Of a stretch of DNA of 41,657 nucleotides, positions 32,305 to 39,144 are shown in pieces. The notes under the pieces are model-generated. The model made no database searches. It was given only the letters and a program-made list of their open reading frames with translations, and was not told the origin of the DNA. Positions within the stretch are counted from its first letter, which is position 1; every line of letters begins with the position of its first letter. The position numbers were made by a program, and so were the translations under genes. Source of the DNA: a virus; IMG/VR virus record IMGVR_UViG_3300032053_000169, positions 1-41,657 of that record. One strand, given 5' to 3'.

Positions 32305-32814
32305 ATGGCAGCACCTCGGTATATTCGTAATAATGCAGGCACATTAACTGAAACAATCGCAATCACTTCTTCTGCGGGTGTTGCTGATGCTGAGAAAATT
32401 GTTGCCACGGGGACTAATGGTCTTCTGGATATCACCTTAATGCCGACAGGTATTTCACCACCTGTGTTGACTGTGTTGGCAAGTGAAAACTTGGCTGCGG
32501 GTGATTTTGTAAACATTTACAACAATGGTGGCACAGCCAACGTGCGTAAAGCTGACGCTACAACGTCAGGCAAAGAAGCACACGGGTTTGTTTTGTCTGC
32601 GGTATTAGCAGCAGCAAACGCCACAGTGTATTTTGGTGACAGCAACACTGCGGTCACGGGTCGCACAGCAGGTGTTCAATACTTATCAACCACAGCAGGA
32701 AGCACAACCACAACCGCACCAAGCGGTTCGGGTAATGTTGTTCAGCGTGTTGGTGTTGCGTCATCCGCAACAGAGATCGGATTTTTATATTCTCAGCCTA
32801 TTGTTCTAGCGTAA
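32305..32814 (+). CDS. Beta-rich structural protein of the fibre operon
   Basis: This 169-aa protein follows AGGAGAATTGAA. It is Ala/Thr/Gly-rich and contains SENLAAGDFVNIYNNGGTAN, then KEAHGFVLSAVLAAANATVY and a C-terminal GVASSATEIGFLYSQPIVL. The A-G-D-x-V-N-[IL]-[YW], then A-x-G-[FY]-V and G-x-A pattern is common in small phage structural proteins encoded near fibres. Likely virion-associated; receptor binding or assembly role is inferred only from position. Confidence 0.65.
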   Translation: MAAPRYIRNNAGTLTETIAITSSAGVADAEKIVATGTNGLLDITLMPTGISPPVLTVLASENLAAGDFVNIYNNGGTANVRKADATTSGKEAHGFVLSAVLAAANATVYFGDSNTAVTGRTAGVQYLSTTAGSTTTTAPSGSGNVVQRVGVASSATEIGFLYSQPIVLA

Positions 32815-32824
32815 GGATTAAGCG

Positions 32825-34639
32825 ATGGCGGTCAAAAGCCCGCTTTGTAATTACGCAGGCACAGTCAAGGAGTTGCAAGCGGGCGACTCTTTGCCTGCGG
32901 GAACACCAATATCTTCGGTGCTTGGTGCGAGTTATTATGACCTGAGTTATTCGGGATATAATACGCTCGACAATGGTCGATATTACTTCGTCACCACGGG
33001 CGCGAACATCGTCAACTATCCCGATCTCGTTCCGCTTTACAGCGCGAACACATATCTTTTCGTCTTCAATATCGACAACACAACGAACACTCAATACCAG
33101 TCGATCTTGACGATCACTTCAGGAGATTCGGGAGCGGAAGCGACAACAACTTGGATTCAGCAAGGGACTTCAAAGTCGGACGCTGATTCGCGTGGGTGGG
33201 TTCAGTACAACGTAGTCCCTCAGTTCGTGAAGTTGGTGATGTGTGAAGATGATCTTCCTGCGCCAACGACTGCTCCATTCGGCTCATACACTTCGACAGT
33301 TCATGTCCTCAATGGTGAGTTCGAGTATGTGGTCGGAGCTTATATTTCGCTCACTCGTCCGCTTTATTGCGCGGGAGCTGTTGTTCATTCTGCTGACTCG
33401 AATCAGTGGTGGCTTGGGTTCGAGTGGACACTCAACACAGATGCTTGTCTTGTCAATGCGGGGGTGGATGGATACTTCGATGCTGACTTCCATCATCTCT
33501 GGCTACAATCGAACGGGACTGCGCCACTCTTTGCGATGATCAACTCAACCACGACCTTCGAGGGTTGCTACCTTGTGATGAACAACGCTTCACAGACAAC
33601 ATTCGGAACATTGTCAGCCACAGCAGGCGACTCAACAACTTTCTTCGTTGGGAATTGTCAGTTCACCTCGTTGGTTCAGACAGGACTCCCGATCACTTGT
33701 GCAAGCACAAGCACGTTCAAGAATCGTGTGGTTGTGAGAGAGCATGATGCTCGTATTTTTATGCCTTACTATTGCAACACCACGACTTCGCTCGGTACTA
33801 CAACGACCATCAATGGTGTCGTGATCAATCGCACTTATAATCAAGTCAGCCCGCGATTCGACTTCACGGGCTGTCAAACAAACTCAGTGATTCTTCGTCT
33901 TGAGTCATGTCAGTTCTTTATGAGGGCGAACATCGGTGGCACTGTTTACGACTCAGGCAAGTACATCGCCTTCACGAACAATGCGTTCGGAAAGTTCTTC
34001 TCCCTGCACGTTGTCGGCTGTACGATGGTGTCTTCGCAATCGAACGCACAACTCAACTCAACGCAGACAGGTCTTAGTCAGACGAACTTCTGCGACACCA
34101 CGAACTATCAACGGCAAGGCAACGCAAACATCTCCGCTTGTTTCAACATCCCCAACACAAGAATCATGGGTGTTGTCACAGGAACAAACACAAGCACAGC
34201 ATCAGCGACATCAACATATAAAGTCTTCGCTGTGTCGGGTGGTAGTAATAACGCGCTGAAAGCTGAGAGCAACACGATGTTCGATGCGGGTGGGCAAACA
34301 GCACTCCCCGCAATCAGATACCTTGGAACGCTTCCAATGGATTATCAAGTGGACTGTCATTTTGTTTTCAACAACACATTCAACTCAAACACCTTGTTTG
34401 ATTTTGCCATGTTCCAACAGGCAAGCAGTGGTGTTGCCAATAATTCAGGAACAAACATTGGCACAATCAGCGACAGTTCAAGCTCGAACGGGAATATAGT
34501 CGGGATAACCTTCTTCGGGATTGGTCAATTCACGGCTGTCAATGATACGGTCACACTGCAATGGAAGCAAAACACGGGTGCGCTCCGCACTGCGGGGATT
34601 GCTTCTTATACCATCGTCATACATGAAGCGGGGTCTTAA
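32825..34639 (+). CDS. Putative receptor-binding / tailspike protein
   Basis: This 604-aa protein is rich in Thr, Ser, Asn and Phe, has no enzymatic motif I can see, and contains many short beta-strand-like segments (residues 180-470) with repeated FxGCxxxM/FxNCxF patterns, for example FEGCYLVMNNASQTTFG and FFVGNCQFTSLVQ, suggesting a parallel beta-helix. The first two thirds use TTC, ATC and CTC strongly, while the last part (after about 34350) uses more TTT and AAT, pointing to a mosaic origin. It is the best candidate for the main host-range determinant. Enzymatic (depolymerase) activity can neither be shown nor excluded. Confidence 0.65.
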   Translation: MAVKSPLCNYAGTVKELQAGDSLPAGTPISSVLGASYYDLSYSGYNTLDNGRYYFVTTGANIVNYPDLVPLYSANTYLFVFNIDNTTNTQYQSILTITSGDSGAEATTTWIQQGTSKSDADSRGWVQYNVVPQFVKLVMCEDDLPAPTTAPFGSYTSTVHVLNGEFEYVVGAYISLTRPLYCAGAVVHSADSNQWWLGFEWTLNTDACLVNAGVDGYFDADFHHLWLQSNGTAPLFAMINSTTTFEGCYLVMNNASQTTFGTLSATAGDSTTFFVGNCQFTSLVQTGLPITCASTSTFKNRVVVREHDARIFMPYYCNTTTSLGTTTTINGVVINRTYNQVSPRFDFTGCQTNSVILRLESCQFFMRANIGGTVYDSGKYIAFTNNAFGKFFSLHVVGCTMVSSQSNAQLNSTQTGLSQTNFCDTTNYQRQGNANISACFNIPNTRIMGVVTGTNTSTASATSTYKVFAVSGGSNNALKAESNTMFDAGGQTALPAIRYLGTLPMDYQVDCHFVFNNTFNSNTLFDFAMFQQASSGVANNSGTNIGTISDSSSSNGNIVGITFFGIGQFTAVNDTVTLQWKQNTGALRTAGIASYTIVIHEAGS

Positions 34640-34641
34640 TA

Positions 34642-34827
34642 ATGGCTGACGTATATGTGAAGTTCACGGCAATCCCTGTCAATCAACAACCAACAGCAAC
34701 AGGCATGTGCTATCTTGAAAACGGTGTCGCCAAGTACAAAATGGATATGGCGGGAATTGTTGTCGCCAATGAACAGCAAGCCAATGACCCCGAACTTGGA
34801 TGGGTTGATCTAAAACCCAACACCTGA
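34642..34827 (+). CDS. Small protein at the end of the fibre operon
   Basis: This 61-aa protein starts two bases after the spike-like gene. Its sequence MADVYVKFTAIPVNQQPTAT, then CYLENGVAKYKMDMAGIVV, is beta-rich and resembles small tail-associated proteins. It could be a chaperone or cap of the preceding protein. It is the last rightward late gene; the 44 bases before the leftward gene show no convincing terminator hairpin. Confidence 0.65.
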   Translation: MADVYVKFTAIPVNQQPTATGMCYLENGVAKYKMDMAGIVVANEQQANDPELGWVDLKPNT

Positions 34828-34871
34828 CCGTTTAGCTGAACAACTCAACCTTATTAGCAATCGCTGAAGAA

Positions 34872-35057
34872 CTAAACAACCCCAGTTAAAAGTTTGTACG
34901 GCTCGTTATCAATAATCACCACGCGATTATCCTTAAGCCATCGATAGAGTGTAGGAAAAGACACGCCCCACGAATCAGCAAGGCGAAGCTTTGCAGCACC
35001 TTCCGAGATCATATTTACCGAAGCGTAGCTTTGTATGTAGTGATTTAATAATACCAT
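34872..35057 (-). CDS. Small helix-turn-helix regulator (only leftward gene)
   Basis: This 61-aa protein is the only gene on the minus strand. Residues 20-44 (GAAKLRLADSWGVSFPTLYR followed by WLKDN) form a helix-turn-helix, and the end (IDNEPYKLL) resembles the short C-terminal strand of Cro-like proteins. It faces away from a region with 21-bp repeats, as repressor genes do. There is no clear Shine-Dalgarno; TAGAAT lies six bases before its ATG on the minus strand, with TTAGCA 18 bases further back, so a leaderless message is possible. It probably represses the early operon and itself. Confidence 0.7.
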   Translation of the reverse strand: MVLLNHYIQSYASVNMISEGAAKLRLADSWGVSFPTLYRWLKDNRVVIIDNEPYKLLTGVV

Positions 35058-35063
35058 CCGACT

Positions 35064-35093
35064 ATTCTAACAGGCTCTTAGCACAAATGCTAA
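35064..35093 (-). promoter_or_regulatory. Candidate leftward promoter of the HTH gene
   Basis: On the minus strand TTAGCA (35088-35093) and TAGAAT (35064-35069) are spaced 18 bases apart. The -10 lies so close to the ATG at 35057 that transcription would start at or near the start codon. The -35 overlaps an imperfect inverted copy (CTAACTCGG at 35090-35098) of the 21-bp repeat core. Confidence 0.4.
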
Positions 35094-35102
35094 CTCGGAG
35101 TA

Positions 35103-35165
35103 AAACCGAATTAGGATTGTGCGAAACCGAATTCGGTATTTGGTAAACCGAATTAGGACTTTGGG
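35103..35165. repeat. Three 21-bp direct repeats, candidate operators or iterons
   Basis: AAACCGAATTAGGA at 35103 and 35145 and AAACCGAATTCGGT at 35124 start exactly 21 bases apart, two helical turns, so all lie on the same face of DNA. The middle copy contains a perfect 12-bp palindrome, ACCGAATTCGGT (35126-35137). Inverted copies flank the array: CTAACTCGG at 35090-35098 (one mismatch) and CTAATTCGG at 35224-35232. They lie upstream of the divergent HTH gene and the early operon, so they are most likely its operators; an iteron-type origin is the alternative. Confidence 0.8.
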
Positions 35166-35237
35166 ACATTCAGGACTTCACCTAGTCAAGTTATTTCTGT
35201 GTAACCGACCCTGAGATAACTGGCTAATTCGGGGAAC

Positions 35238-35271
35238 GCGCTGTCGCGCTTCTTCGGGGGTCACCACCCCC
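35238..35271. promoter_or_regulatory. Two adjacent hairpins in the control region
   Basis: GCGC-TGTC-GCGC (35238-35249) is followed by GGGGGT-CACC-ACCCCC (35256-35271), a 6-bp perfect stem with a four-base loop. Neither is followed by a T-run on either strand, so they are not ordinary terminators. The role is unknown; a protein-binding site, leader structure or origin element are possible. Confidence 0.5.
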
Positions 35272-35314
35272 AAAACGCCAAAGAATAGCCCCACACGCGC
35301 CATAATGCTGTAAG

Positions 35315-35345
35315 CCTTTGATAGTACAAAGGTTATAGTTATCAT
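35315..35345 (+). promoter_or_regulatory. Candidate early promoter overlapped by inverted repeat
   Basis: TTGATA (35318-35323) and TATCAT (35340-35345) are spaced by 16 bases. CCTTTG-ATAGTA-CAAAGG (35315-35332) is a perfect 6-6-6 inverted repeat covering the -35 element, so a second regulator could bind here. It would drive the early operon starting at 35430. Another A/T-rich stretch at 35351-35395 could also supply promoter elements. Confidence 0.5.
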
Positions 35346-35429
35346 GCGGGCGCATTAAATATTTGCACACTTGTATATATGATGCCATTATACCCATGTG
35401 GCAAACCCGCCACGTTACGGAGAACGGAT

Positions 35430-35600
35430 ATGAATCGATTTATAACTGCGGATATCGGTGAAAACGGTGAAAACTGGAGCCTGCTCGCATGGCAGGTTTT
35501 GACCACCAACGATGAAGACTACGATCCTACGGATGCGGAGTTAGAAGAAGTTGTTCGCGCTCTTGAGGACGAACACGCCCGCAGCATGGGAGGTGTTTAA
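35430..35600 (+). CDS. First gene of the early operon, acidic 56-aa protein
   Basis: The start at 35430 is set by GGAGAACGGATATG (35419-35432); an in-frame ORF opens at 35379 without a ribosome site. A small hairpin (GTGGC/GCCAC, 35398-35413) lies just before. The 56-aa product, MNRFITADIGENGENW onward, is very acidic (DEDYDPTDAELEEVV), which suggests a DNA mimic or an inhibitor of a basic host protein, though this is only a guess. First genes of early operons often act against the host. It ends two bases before the next gene. Confidence 0.7.
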   Translation: MNRFITADIGENGENWSLLAWQVLTTNDEDYDPTDAELEEVVRALEDEHARSMGGV

Positions 35601-35602
35601 TC

Positions 35603-35809
35603 ATGGCTTACGTATCAGGCAGGCAGGTTAAGGTAGGCGACTACGTTTGCTTTAAATCGGATGTTGAACAGGGTGGCAAGATCGTGGAAATAAACGGCAA
35701 CGACCTAACGCTCCACAACCCAACGGGATTTGAAGGTGGCTATATTGGTGGCTCTACACACACCGTTGAGAACGCTCGTGACTGTTGGTTAGAGGGGAAC
35801 TCAATATGA
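35603..35809 (+). CDS. Small beta-rich early protein
   Basis: This 68-aa protein reads MAYVSGRQVKVGDYVCFKSD, then GGKIVEINGNDLTLHNPTG. The V-x-V-G-D-Y-V, then G-x-I-x-x-I-x-G-x-x-[LV]-x-[LV] pattern suggests a small beta-barrel (SH3- or KOW-like), as found in many short phage proteins. Function unknown. It overlaps the next gene as ATGA, so translation is coupled. Confidence 0.65.
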   Translation: MAYVSGRQVKVGDYVCFKSDVEQGGKIVEINGNDLTLHNPTGFEGGYIGGSTHTVENARDCWLEGNSI

Positions 35810-35997
35810 CCAAACTTAAACTCAGCGATAAGCACAGACAGTTTTTTGGTGGTATCGAGTTTGTGTGCGTCAGCAAGGCGGGCAGGGTGGAGGGGGTTTT
35901 ATACCCGCAAGACCCTGATATGCAATCAATCAAAAGCCTCCCGCAATCAGTGGTGGCAGACCTGATGTCATTAAAACTCAGCGAGTTTGTAAGTTGA
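35806..35997 (+). CDS. Small early protein, unknown
   Basis: This 63-aa protein starts at ATG 35806 in an ATGA overlap with AGAGGGG upstream; a GTG at 35785 in frame is not needed. It begins MTKLKLSDKHRQFFGGIEF and ends LMSLKLSEFVS. No family recognised. It is followed by a 67-base leader with a GGAGAACGGATATG site for the DUF932 gene. Confidence 0.6.
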   Translation: MTKLKLSDKHRQFFGGIEFVCVSKAGRVEGVLYPQDPDMQSIKSLPQSVVADLMSLKLSEFVS

Positions 35998-36064
35998 GAC
36001 GTTTTAGGGCATCGGGAGGTGTCCTAGCGCGTACCAACTTCGGTGCGATAACAGGAGAACGGAT

Positions 36065-36940
36065 ATGTACCAAACAACAGCTTTGACCCAAGACCACATT
36101 CGTAAGTTTGCGCCATCGGTGTTCGCGGAACGCCCATACGAACAAACGAGCGAAAAATACCAATTCATTCCAACGTCTAAAATCGTCAGCGCATTGGAGC
36201 GTGAAGGCTTTGGAGTTTTTAGAGCGCAGGAATCGCGCACGAGGAACGAAGCCAAACAGGGTTTTACGAAGCACATGCTACGCCTCCGCAGGAACGAAGA
36301 TATGGGCGCACCAAAAGGTGGCTGCGTACCTGAGATCATTATCACCAACTCGCACGATGGCAGCGGAAGCTACAAAGTGCAGTCGGGTATATTTGAGATC
36401 GCCTGCATGAATGGATTGGTGGTTGCCCGCGAAAAGATGTCGGATATACGGGTGCGTCACCAAGGCGACATTGTCGGCAGGGTGATCGAGGGCGTTTACG
36501 AAGTGGTTGACGACTTTGAGCGCGTGATGAGTGTGCGGGAAGATTGGCAGGGATTGATGCTTGACCGCGAGGAGCGCAGAGCGTTTGCCGAATCCGCACA
36601 TGGCTTGAAGTGGGATGCAGAAGTCGAGGAGCATGTTGCGGGCTTGTCATTTAATAACGAGGGTGACGTTGTTATACAGCAAGAGCGCATGAAGTTTGAC
36701 CCGACTAAACTCCTAGCGGTTAAGCGCGAGGCAGACAATAACGATAGCCTCTGGTCAACGTTTAATCGGGTGCAGGAGAACATAATCCGAGGCGGTATCC
36801 ACTACGTCAGCGTAGACGCAAATGGTCGACCACGAGCCAACACAACGCGACCTGTTAAGGCAGTCGGGGAAGATATGCGCCTCAACTTGGCATTATGGAA
36901 GCTTGCCGAAGCGATGGCACAACACAAACACGCAGCATAA
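36065..36940 (+). CDS. DUF932 family protein
   Basis: This 291-aa protein starts behind GGAGAACGGATATG (36054-36067). It matches DUF932: YQFIPTSKIVSALEREGFGV, then KHMLRLRRNED, EIIITNSHDGSGSYKVQSGI and FEIACMNGLVVAREKMSDIR. DUF932 proteins are found in phages and plasmids, often called LGT_TIGR03299-like or phage/plasmid-like; their function is not settled, though an involvement in DNA protection or replication is often supposed. It is followed by a strong terminator, so it closes the first early transcription block. Confidence 0.88.
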   Translation: MYQTTALTQDHIRKFAPSVFAERPYEQTSEKYQFIPTSKIVSALEREGFGVFRAQESRTRNEAKQGFTKHMLRLRRNEDMGAPKGGCVPEIIITNSHDGSGSYKVQSGIFEIACMNGLVVAREKMSDIRVRHQGDIVGRVIEGVYEVVDDFERVMSVREDWQGLMLDREERRAFAESAHGLKWDAEVEEHVAGLSFNNEGDVVIQQERMKFDPTKLLAVKREADNNDSLWSTFNRVQENIIRGGIHYVSVDANGRPRANTTRPVKAVGEDMRLNLALWKLAEAMAQHKHAA

Positions 36941-36947
36941 AACTCAC

Positions 36948-36978
36948 GGGGGGAAGTAACATTCCCCCCACCTTTTTT
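36948..36978 (+). terminator. Rho-independent terminator after the DUF932 gene
   Basis: GGGGGGAA (36948-36955) pairs with TTCCCCCC (36962-36969) around a GTAACA loop, followed by ACC and TTTTTT (36973-36978). The next Shine-Dalgarno starts right at its end, so partial read-through must serve the following genes unless an antiterminator or further promoter exists. Confidence 0.85.
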
Positions 36979-36988
36979 GGAGAACGAT

Positions 36989-37204
36989 ATGTCATTAGAA
37001 GATACGTTACTAAAGTCGCATGAAGATTCATTGGCTGACCTTCAAAAGCTGCGCGAGAACATCGAGCATTGCAGGTTGATGATACGCGCCATCACGCAGG
37101 GCGTTGTGCAGGGAACAGAAACGATCACCTCGGATGGGGTTTTATACTCGATGCCACGCCACGTATGGGATGCCATCACTGACGCAGCGCAGGGTATAAA
37201 ATGA
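36989..37204 (+). CDS. Small coiled-coil-like early protein
   Basis: This 71-aa protein starts at ATG 36989 behind GGAGAACGATATG; a TTG at 36977 in frame lies in the terminator. It is helical at the N-terminus (SLEDTLLKSHEDSLADLQKL and on), then GVVQGTETITSDGVLYSMPR. Function unknown. It directly follows the DUF932 terminator and overlaps the next gene as ATGA. Confidence 0.65.
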   Translation: MSLEDTLLKSHEDSLADLQKLRENIEHCRLMIRAITQGVVQGTETITSDGVLYSMPRHVWDAITDAAQGIK

Positions 37205-37419
37205 GAGCCTTTATCCTCGGCTTACTAAAGGTACGCATCCCGCTTTACAAGTGGGTGAAGATAAAAAACTCCCCTTTGCGATCACCTTGGGTCAGACCCA
37301 TTTATTATGGTGACGACTACGTTGTCATGGAATCGCTGAGTGTGGGGTGGTATTTCTCGGATTACATAACGCTTCATAAATACTACGAGGTGGCAAATGA
37401 AACGACAATCCTTGCCTGA
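37201..37419 (+). CDS. Small basic early protein, unknown
   Basis: This 72-aa protein begins MRAFILGLLKVRIPLYKWVK in an ATGA overlap, and continues with WVRPIYYGDDYVVMESLSVG. The N-terminus is hydrophobic and basic but too short for a convincing membrane segment. No family recognised. Its end is overlapped by 23 bases by the next gene. Confidence 0.6.
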   Translation: MRAFILGLLKVRIPLYKWVKIKNSPLRSPWVRPIYYGDDYVVMESLSVGWYFSDYITLHKYYEVANETTILA

Positions 37420-37654
37420 GTTGATCGAGATAATCATGTCCGATGGCGCGGAGTACACGCCCTACGATGTGCGTGAGGCGTTGATAAAGGAGTTCAATCG
37501 TTACCATAGTGATGGCACAGTGTCGCGCTCAATGCGCCACCTGCGGGAACGGGGGTGGGATATGCATTGGCGTTACAAGGGGGAGGGGTCGGCTACGACC
37601 CTTTATAGGATTGAACGGGCGAAGCCCGCAGGATATCAGGAGGCTCTACTCTGA
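37397..37654 (+). CDS. Winged helix-turn-helix-like protein
   Basis: This 85-aa basic protein has LPELIEIIMSDGAEYTPYDV, then YHSDGTVSRSMRHLRERGW and a closing TTLYRIERA. The sequence of helix, recognition-like helix (SDGTVSRSMRHLRERG) and a following beta-hairpin looks like a winged helix, as in small phage regulators encoded just before replication initiators. It may regulate the replication genes. It overlaps the DUF1376 gene by one base (TGATG). Confidence 0.65.
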   Translation: MKRQSLPELIEIIMSDGAEYTPYDVREALIKEFNRYHSDGTVSRSMRHLRERGWDMHWRYKGEGSATTLYRIERAKPAGYQEALL

Positions 37655-38418
37655 TGCATTATTACCAGTTTGCCATTAACGAATACCAAAGCCACACCGC
37701 GCACCTCGACCACGTTGAGGATATCGCGTACAGGCGCATGATGGATTGGGCGTATCTGCACGAACGCCCGCTGCCAATTGACCCCGAAGAGATATGCCGT
37801 TTAATTCGTATGCGAACGCAATGCGATAGCATAAGAATTGTGCTGCGTGAGTTCTGGGTGCTGCATGAAGATGGTTATCACAACCATCGAGTTGATGAGG
37901 AGTTGTCGCGGTATAGAGCCAAAAGTGACAAGGCAACCACCTCGGCAAACACCAGATGGGGCAGTAAAAACAAAGCCTTAGCCAAACGATGCGAACGCAT
38001 AGCGAAGGCAAAGCCAACGCATAGCGAAGGCAATGCTAATAATAAATCATTAATCATTAATAAAACTATAGAGATACCGTTTGATAAGTTCTGGTCTTTA
38101 TACCCAAGGAAGTCTGCCAAGGCAGCAGCAAATAAAGTGTGGAGCAAACTTTGCAATAATGATAAGATAGATGCCTTAGATAAGTTACCGAGGCATATTG
38201 CCAAATGGACAGACCCGCAGTTTATACCTCATGCCACAACGTGGTTAAACCAAAAGCGGTGGGAGGATGTGTTAGAGGTTAATGTTGTAACGGCAGCAGC
38301 GCATAAAACTTATGAGCCGAAAGTGGAGACCGAAGAAGAGAAGAAGGAAAACGCACGAAGGGCAACGGAGCAGCTTGCGAAATATCAAGCGATGTTAAAT
38401 AAACCTAAAACGGAGTGA
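37654..38418 (+). CDS. DUF1376 replication initiator-like protein
   Basis: This 254-aa protein starts MHYYQFAINEYQSHTAHLDH and continues with VEDIAYRRMMDWAYLHERPL, the DUF1376 domain of phage replication (O-like) proteins. A linker (about residues 105-140) is followed by a C-terminal region (EIPFDKFWSLYPRKSAKAAA, then HATTWLNQKRWEDV) that resembles the helicase-loader-interacting domain of such initiators. The linker DNA carries direct repeats and an A/T-rich block that look like an origin, as in lambda O. It likely binds the origin and recruits the host helicase, since no phage helicase gene is visible. Confidence 0.85.
   Translation: MHYYQFAINEYQSHTAHLDHVEDIAYRRMMDWAYLHERPLPIDPEEICRLIRMRTQCDSIRIVLREFWVLHEDGYHNHRVDEELSRYRAKSDKATTSANTRWGSKNKALAKRCERIAKAKPTHSEGNANNKSLIINKTIEIPFDKFWSLYPRKSAKAAANKVWSKLCNNDKIDALDKLPRHIAKWTDPQFIPHATTWLNQKRWEDVLEVNVVTAAAHKTYEPKVETEEEKKENARRATEQLAKYQAMLNKPKTE
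37989..38073 (+). other. Candidate replication origin inside the DUF1376 gene
   Basis: Two 18-bp identical direct repeats, AACGCATAGCGAAGGCAA, lie at 37994-38011 and 38016-38033 (22-bp period). A palindrome ATGCG-AA-CGCAT (37989-38000) overlaps the first. Immediately after comes an A/T-rich block (38034-38073) with tandem ATCATTA (38046-38059). Iterons followed by an A/T-rich melting region in the linker of the initiator gene is the lambda ori plan. Confidence 0.65.
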
Positions 38419-38420
38419 TT

Positions 38421-38624
38421 ATGAAACTAGATCGGGAAGCATTACGCAAACGGTTGAGTGAGGAGTGGGTCGGTGATGGGGAAGCATTCCTTTATTACGA
38501 AGCCCGCGAACTCATTCGTCACGGTCAACTTGAGGATTTAACTGCCGATCACTGGCAAGCAATATCCTCTTATCAACGTACCCGCTTAAACATTCAGCCT
38601 ACAGGAACAGGGAGCATATTCTAA
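38421..38624 (+). CDS. Small early protein, unknown
   Basis: This 67-aa protein starts at ATG 38421 behind GGAG (38412-38415); a GTG at 38415 in frame is within that site. It has KLDREALRKRLSEEWVGDGE, then YYEARELIRHGQLEDLTADH, and appears helical and charged. No family recognised. It overlaps the Gp157 gene by one base (TAATG) and so probably belongs to the recombination-replication operon. Confidence 0.65.
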   Translation: MKLDREALRKRLSEEWVGDGEAFLYYEARELIRHGQLEDLTADHWQAISSYQRTRLNIQPTGTGSIF

Positions 38625-39133
38625 TGACAGCACTTTATCAGATCGCAAACGAGTACAACCAATTACTAACCGAGTGGGCAGAAAGCGAAACGCCAGAAAT
38701 GGAACAAGCGTACCTCGACACACTAGAGGGTATGGAAATCGCTCTGGTTGAAAAGGGCATCAACGTTGGCGCGTTTATCCTTAACCGCAGAGTTTGGACA
38801 GACGCGAAAGAAGAGTTAGCCAAAAAGCTACTGGCAGAGGTAAAGCGCGAGCGCGGGCAAGACGATCACTGGATGGGCTACCTTAAAGTTAATATGCTGA
38901 AGGCGGGCATCAGTGAGATAAAGGCGAACGATGGAACGTTCACCATCAAGCTAGGCAGGGAAAGTAAATCACTCATCGTTGACGATTTGGAGCGCGTACC
39001 CAAGGAGTACGTAACCACGAAAACGGTAACAACCGAATCGGTTGATAAAAACCAACTCAAAAAACTGATCGAGGAAGGCACTGAAATATCGGGTGTCCAC
39101 ATCGAAGTTAACCAATCAATCTCTATTAAATAA
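38624..39133 (+). CDS. Siphovirus Gp157 family protein
   Basis: This 169-aa protein has LYQIANEYNQLLTEWAESET at the N-terminus, a central KINV-like GINVGAFILNRR, helical LLAEVKRERG, then LKVNMLKAGISEIKANDGTF and VPKEYVTTKTVTTESVDKNQ. This is the Gp157 pattern, common in phages of many bacteria next to recombinase and SSB genes. It is thought to take part in DNA recombination or host range but has no proven activity. It precedes the ATPase gene by 11 bases. Confidence 0.88.
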   Translation: MTALYQIANEYNQLLTEWAESETPEMEQAYLDTLEGMEIALVEKGINVGAFILNRRVWTDAKEELAKKLLAEVKRERGQDDHWMGYLKVNMLKAGISEIKANDGTFTIKLGRESKSLIVDDLERVPKEYVTTKTVTTESVDKNQLKKLIEEGTEISGVHIEVNQSISIK

Positions 39134-39144
39134 GGAACACGGAT

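Noticed and set aside
34828-34871. Bidirectional terminator between the last late gene and the leftward gene
   Set aside because: Only a widely separated 6-bp complement (GTTTAG/CTAAAC) is present, with no T-run stem-loop.
35103-35165. CRISPR array
   Set aside because: Repeats are short, only three, and the 21-bp period leaves spacers of about seven bases; no cas genes are present.
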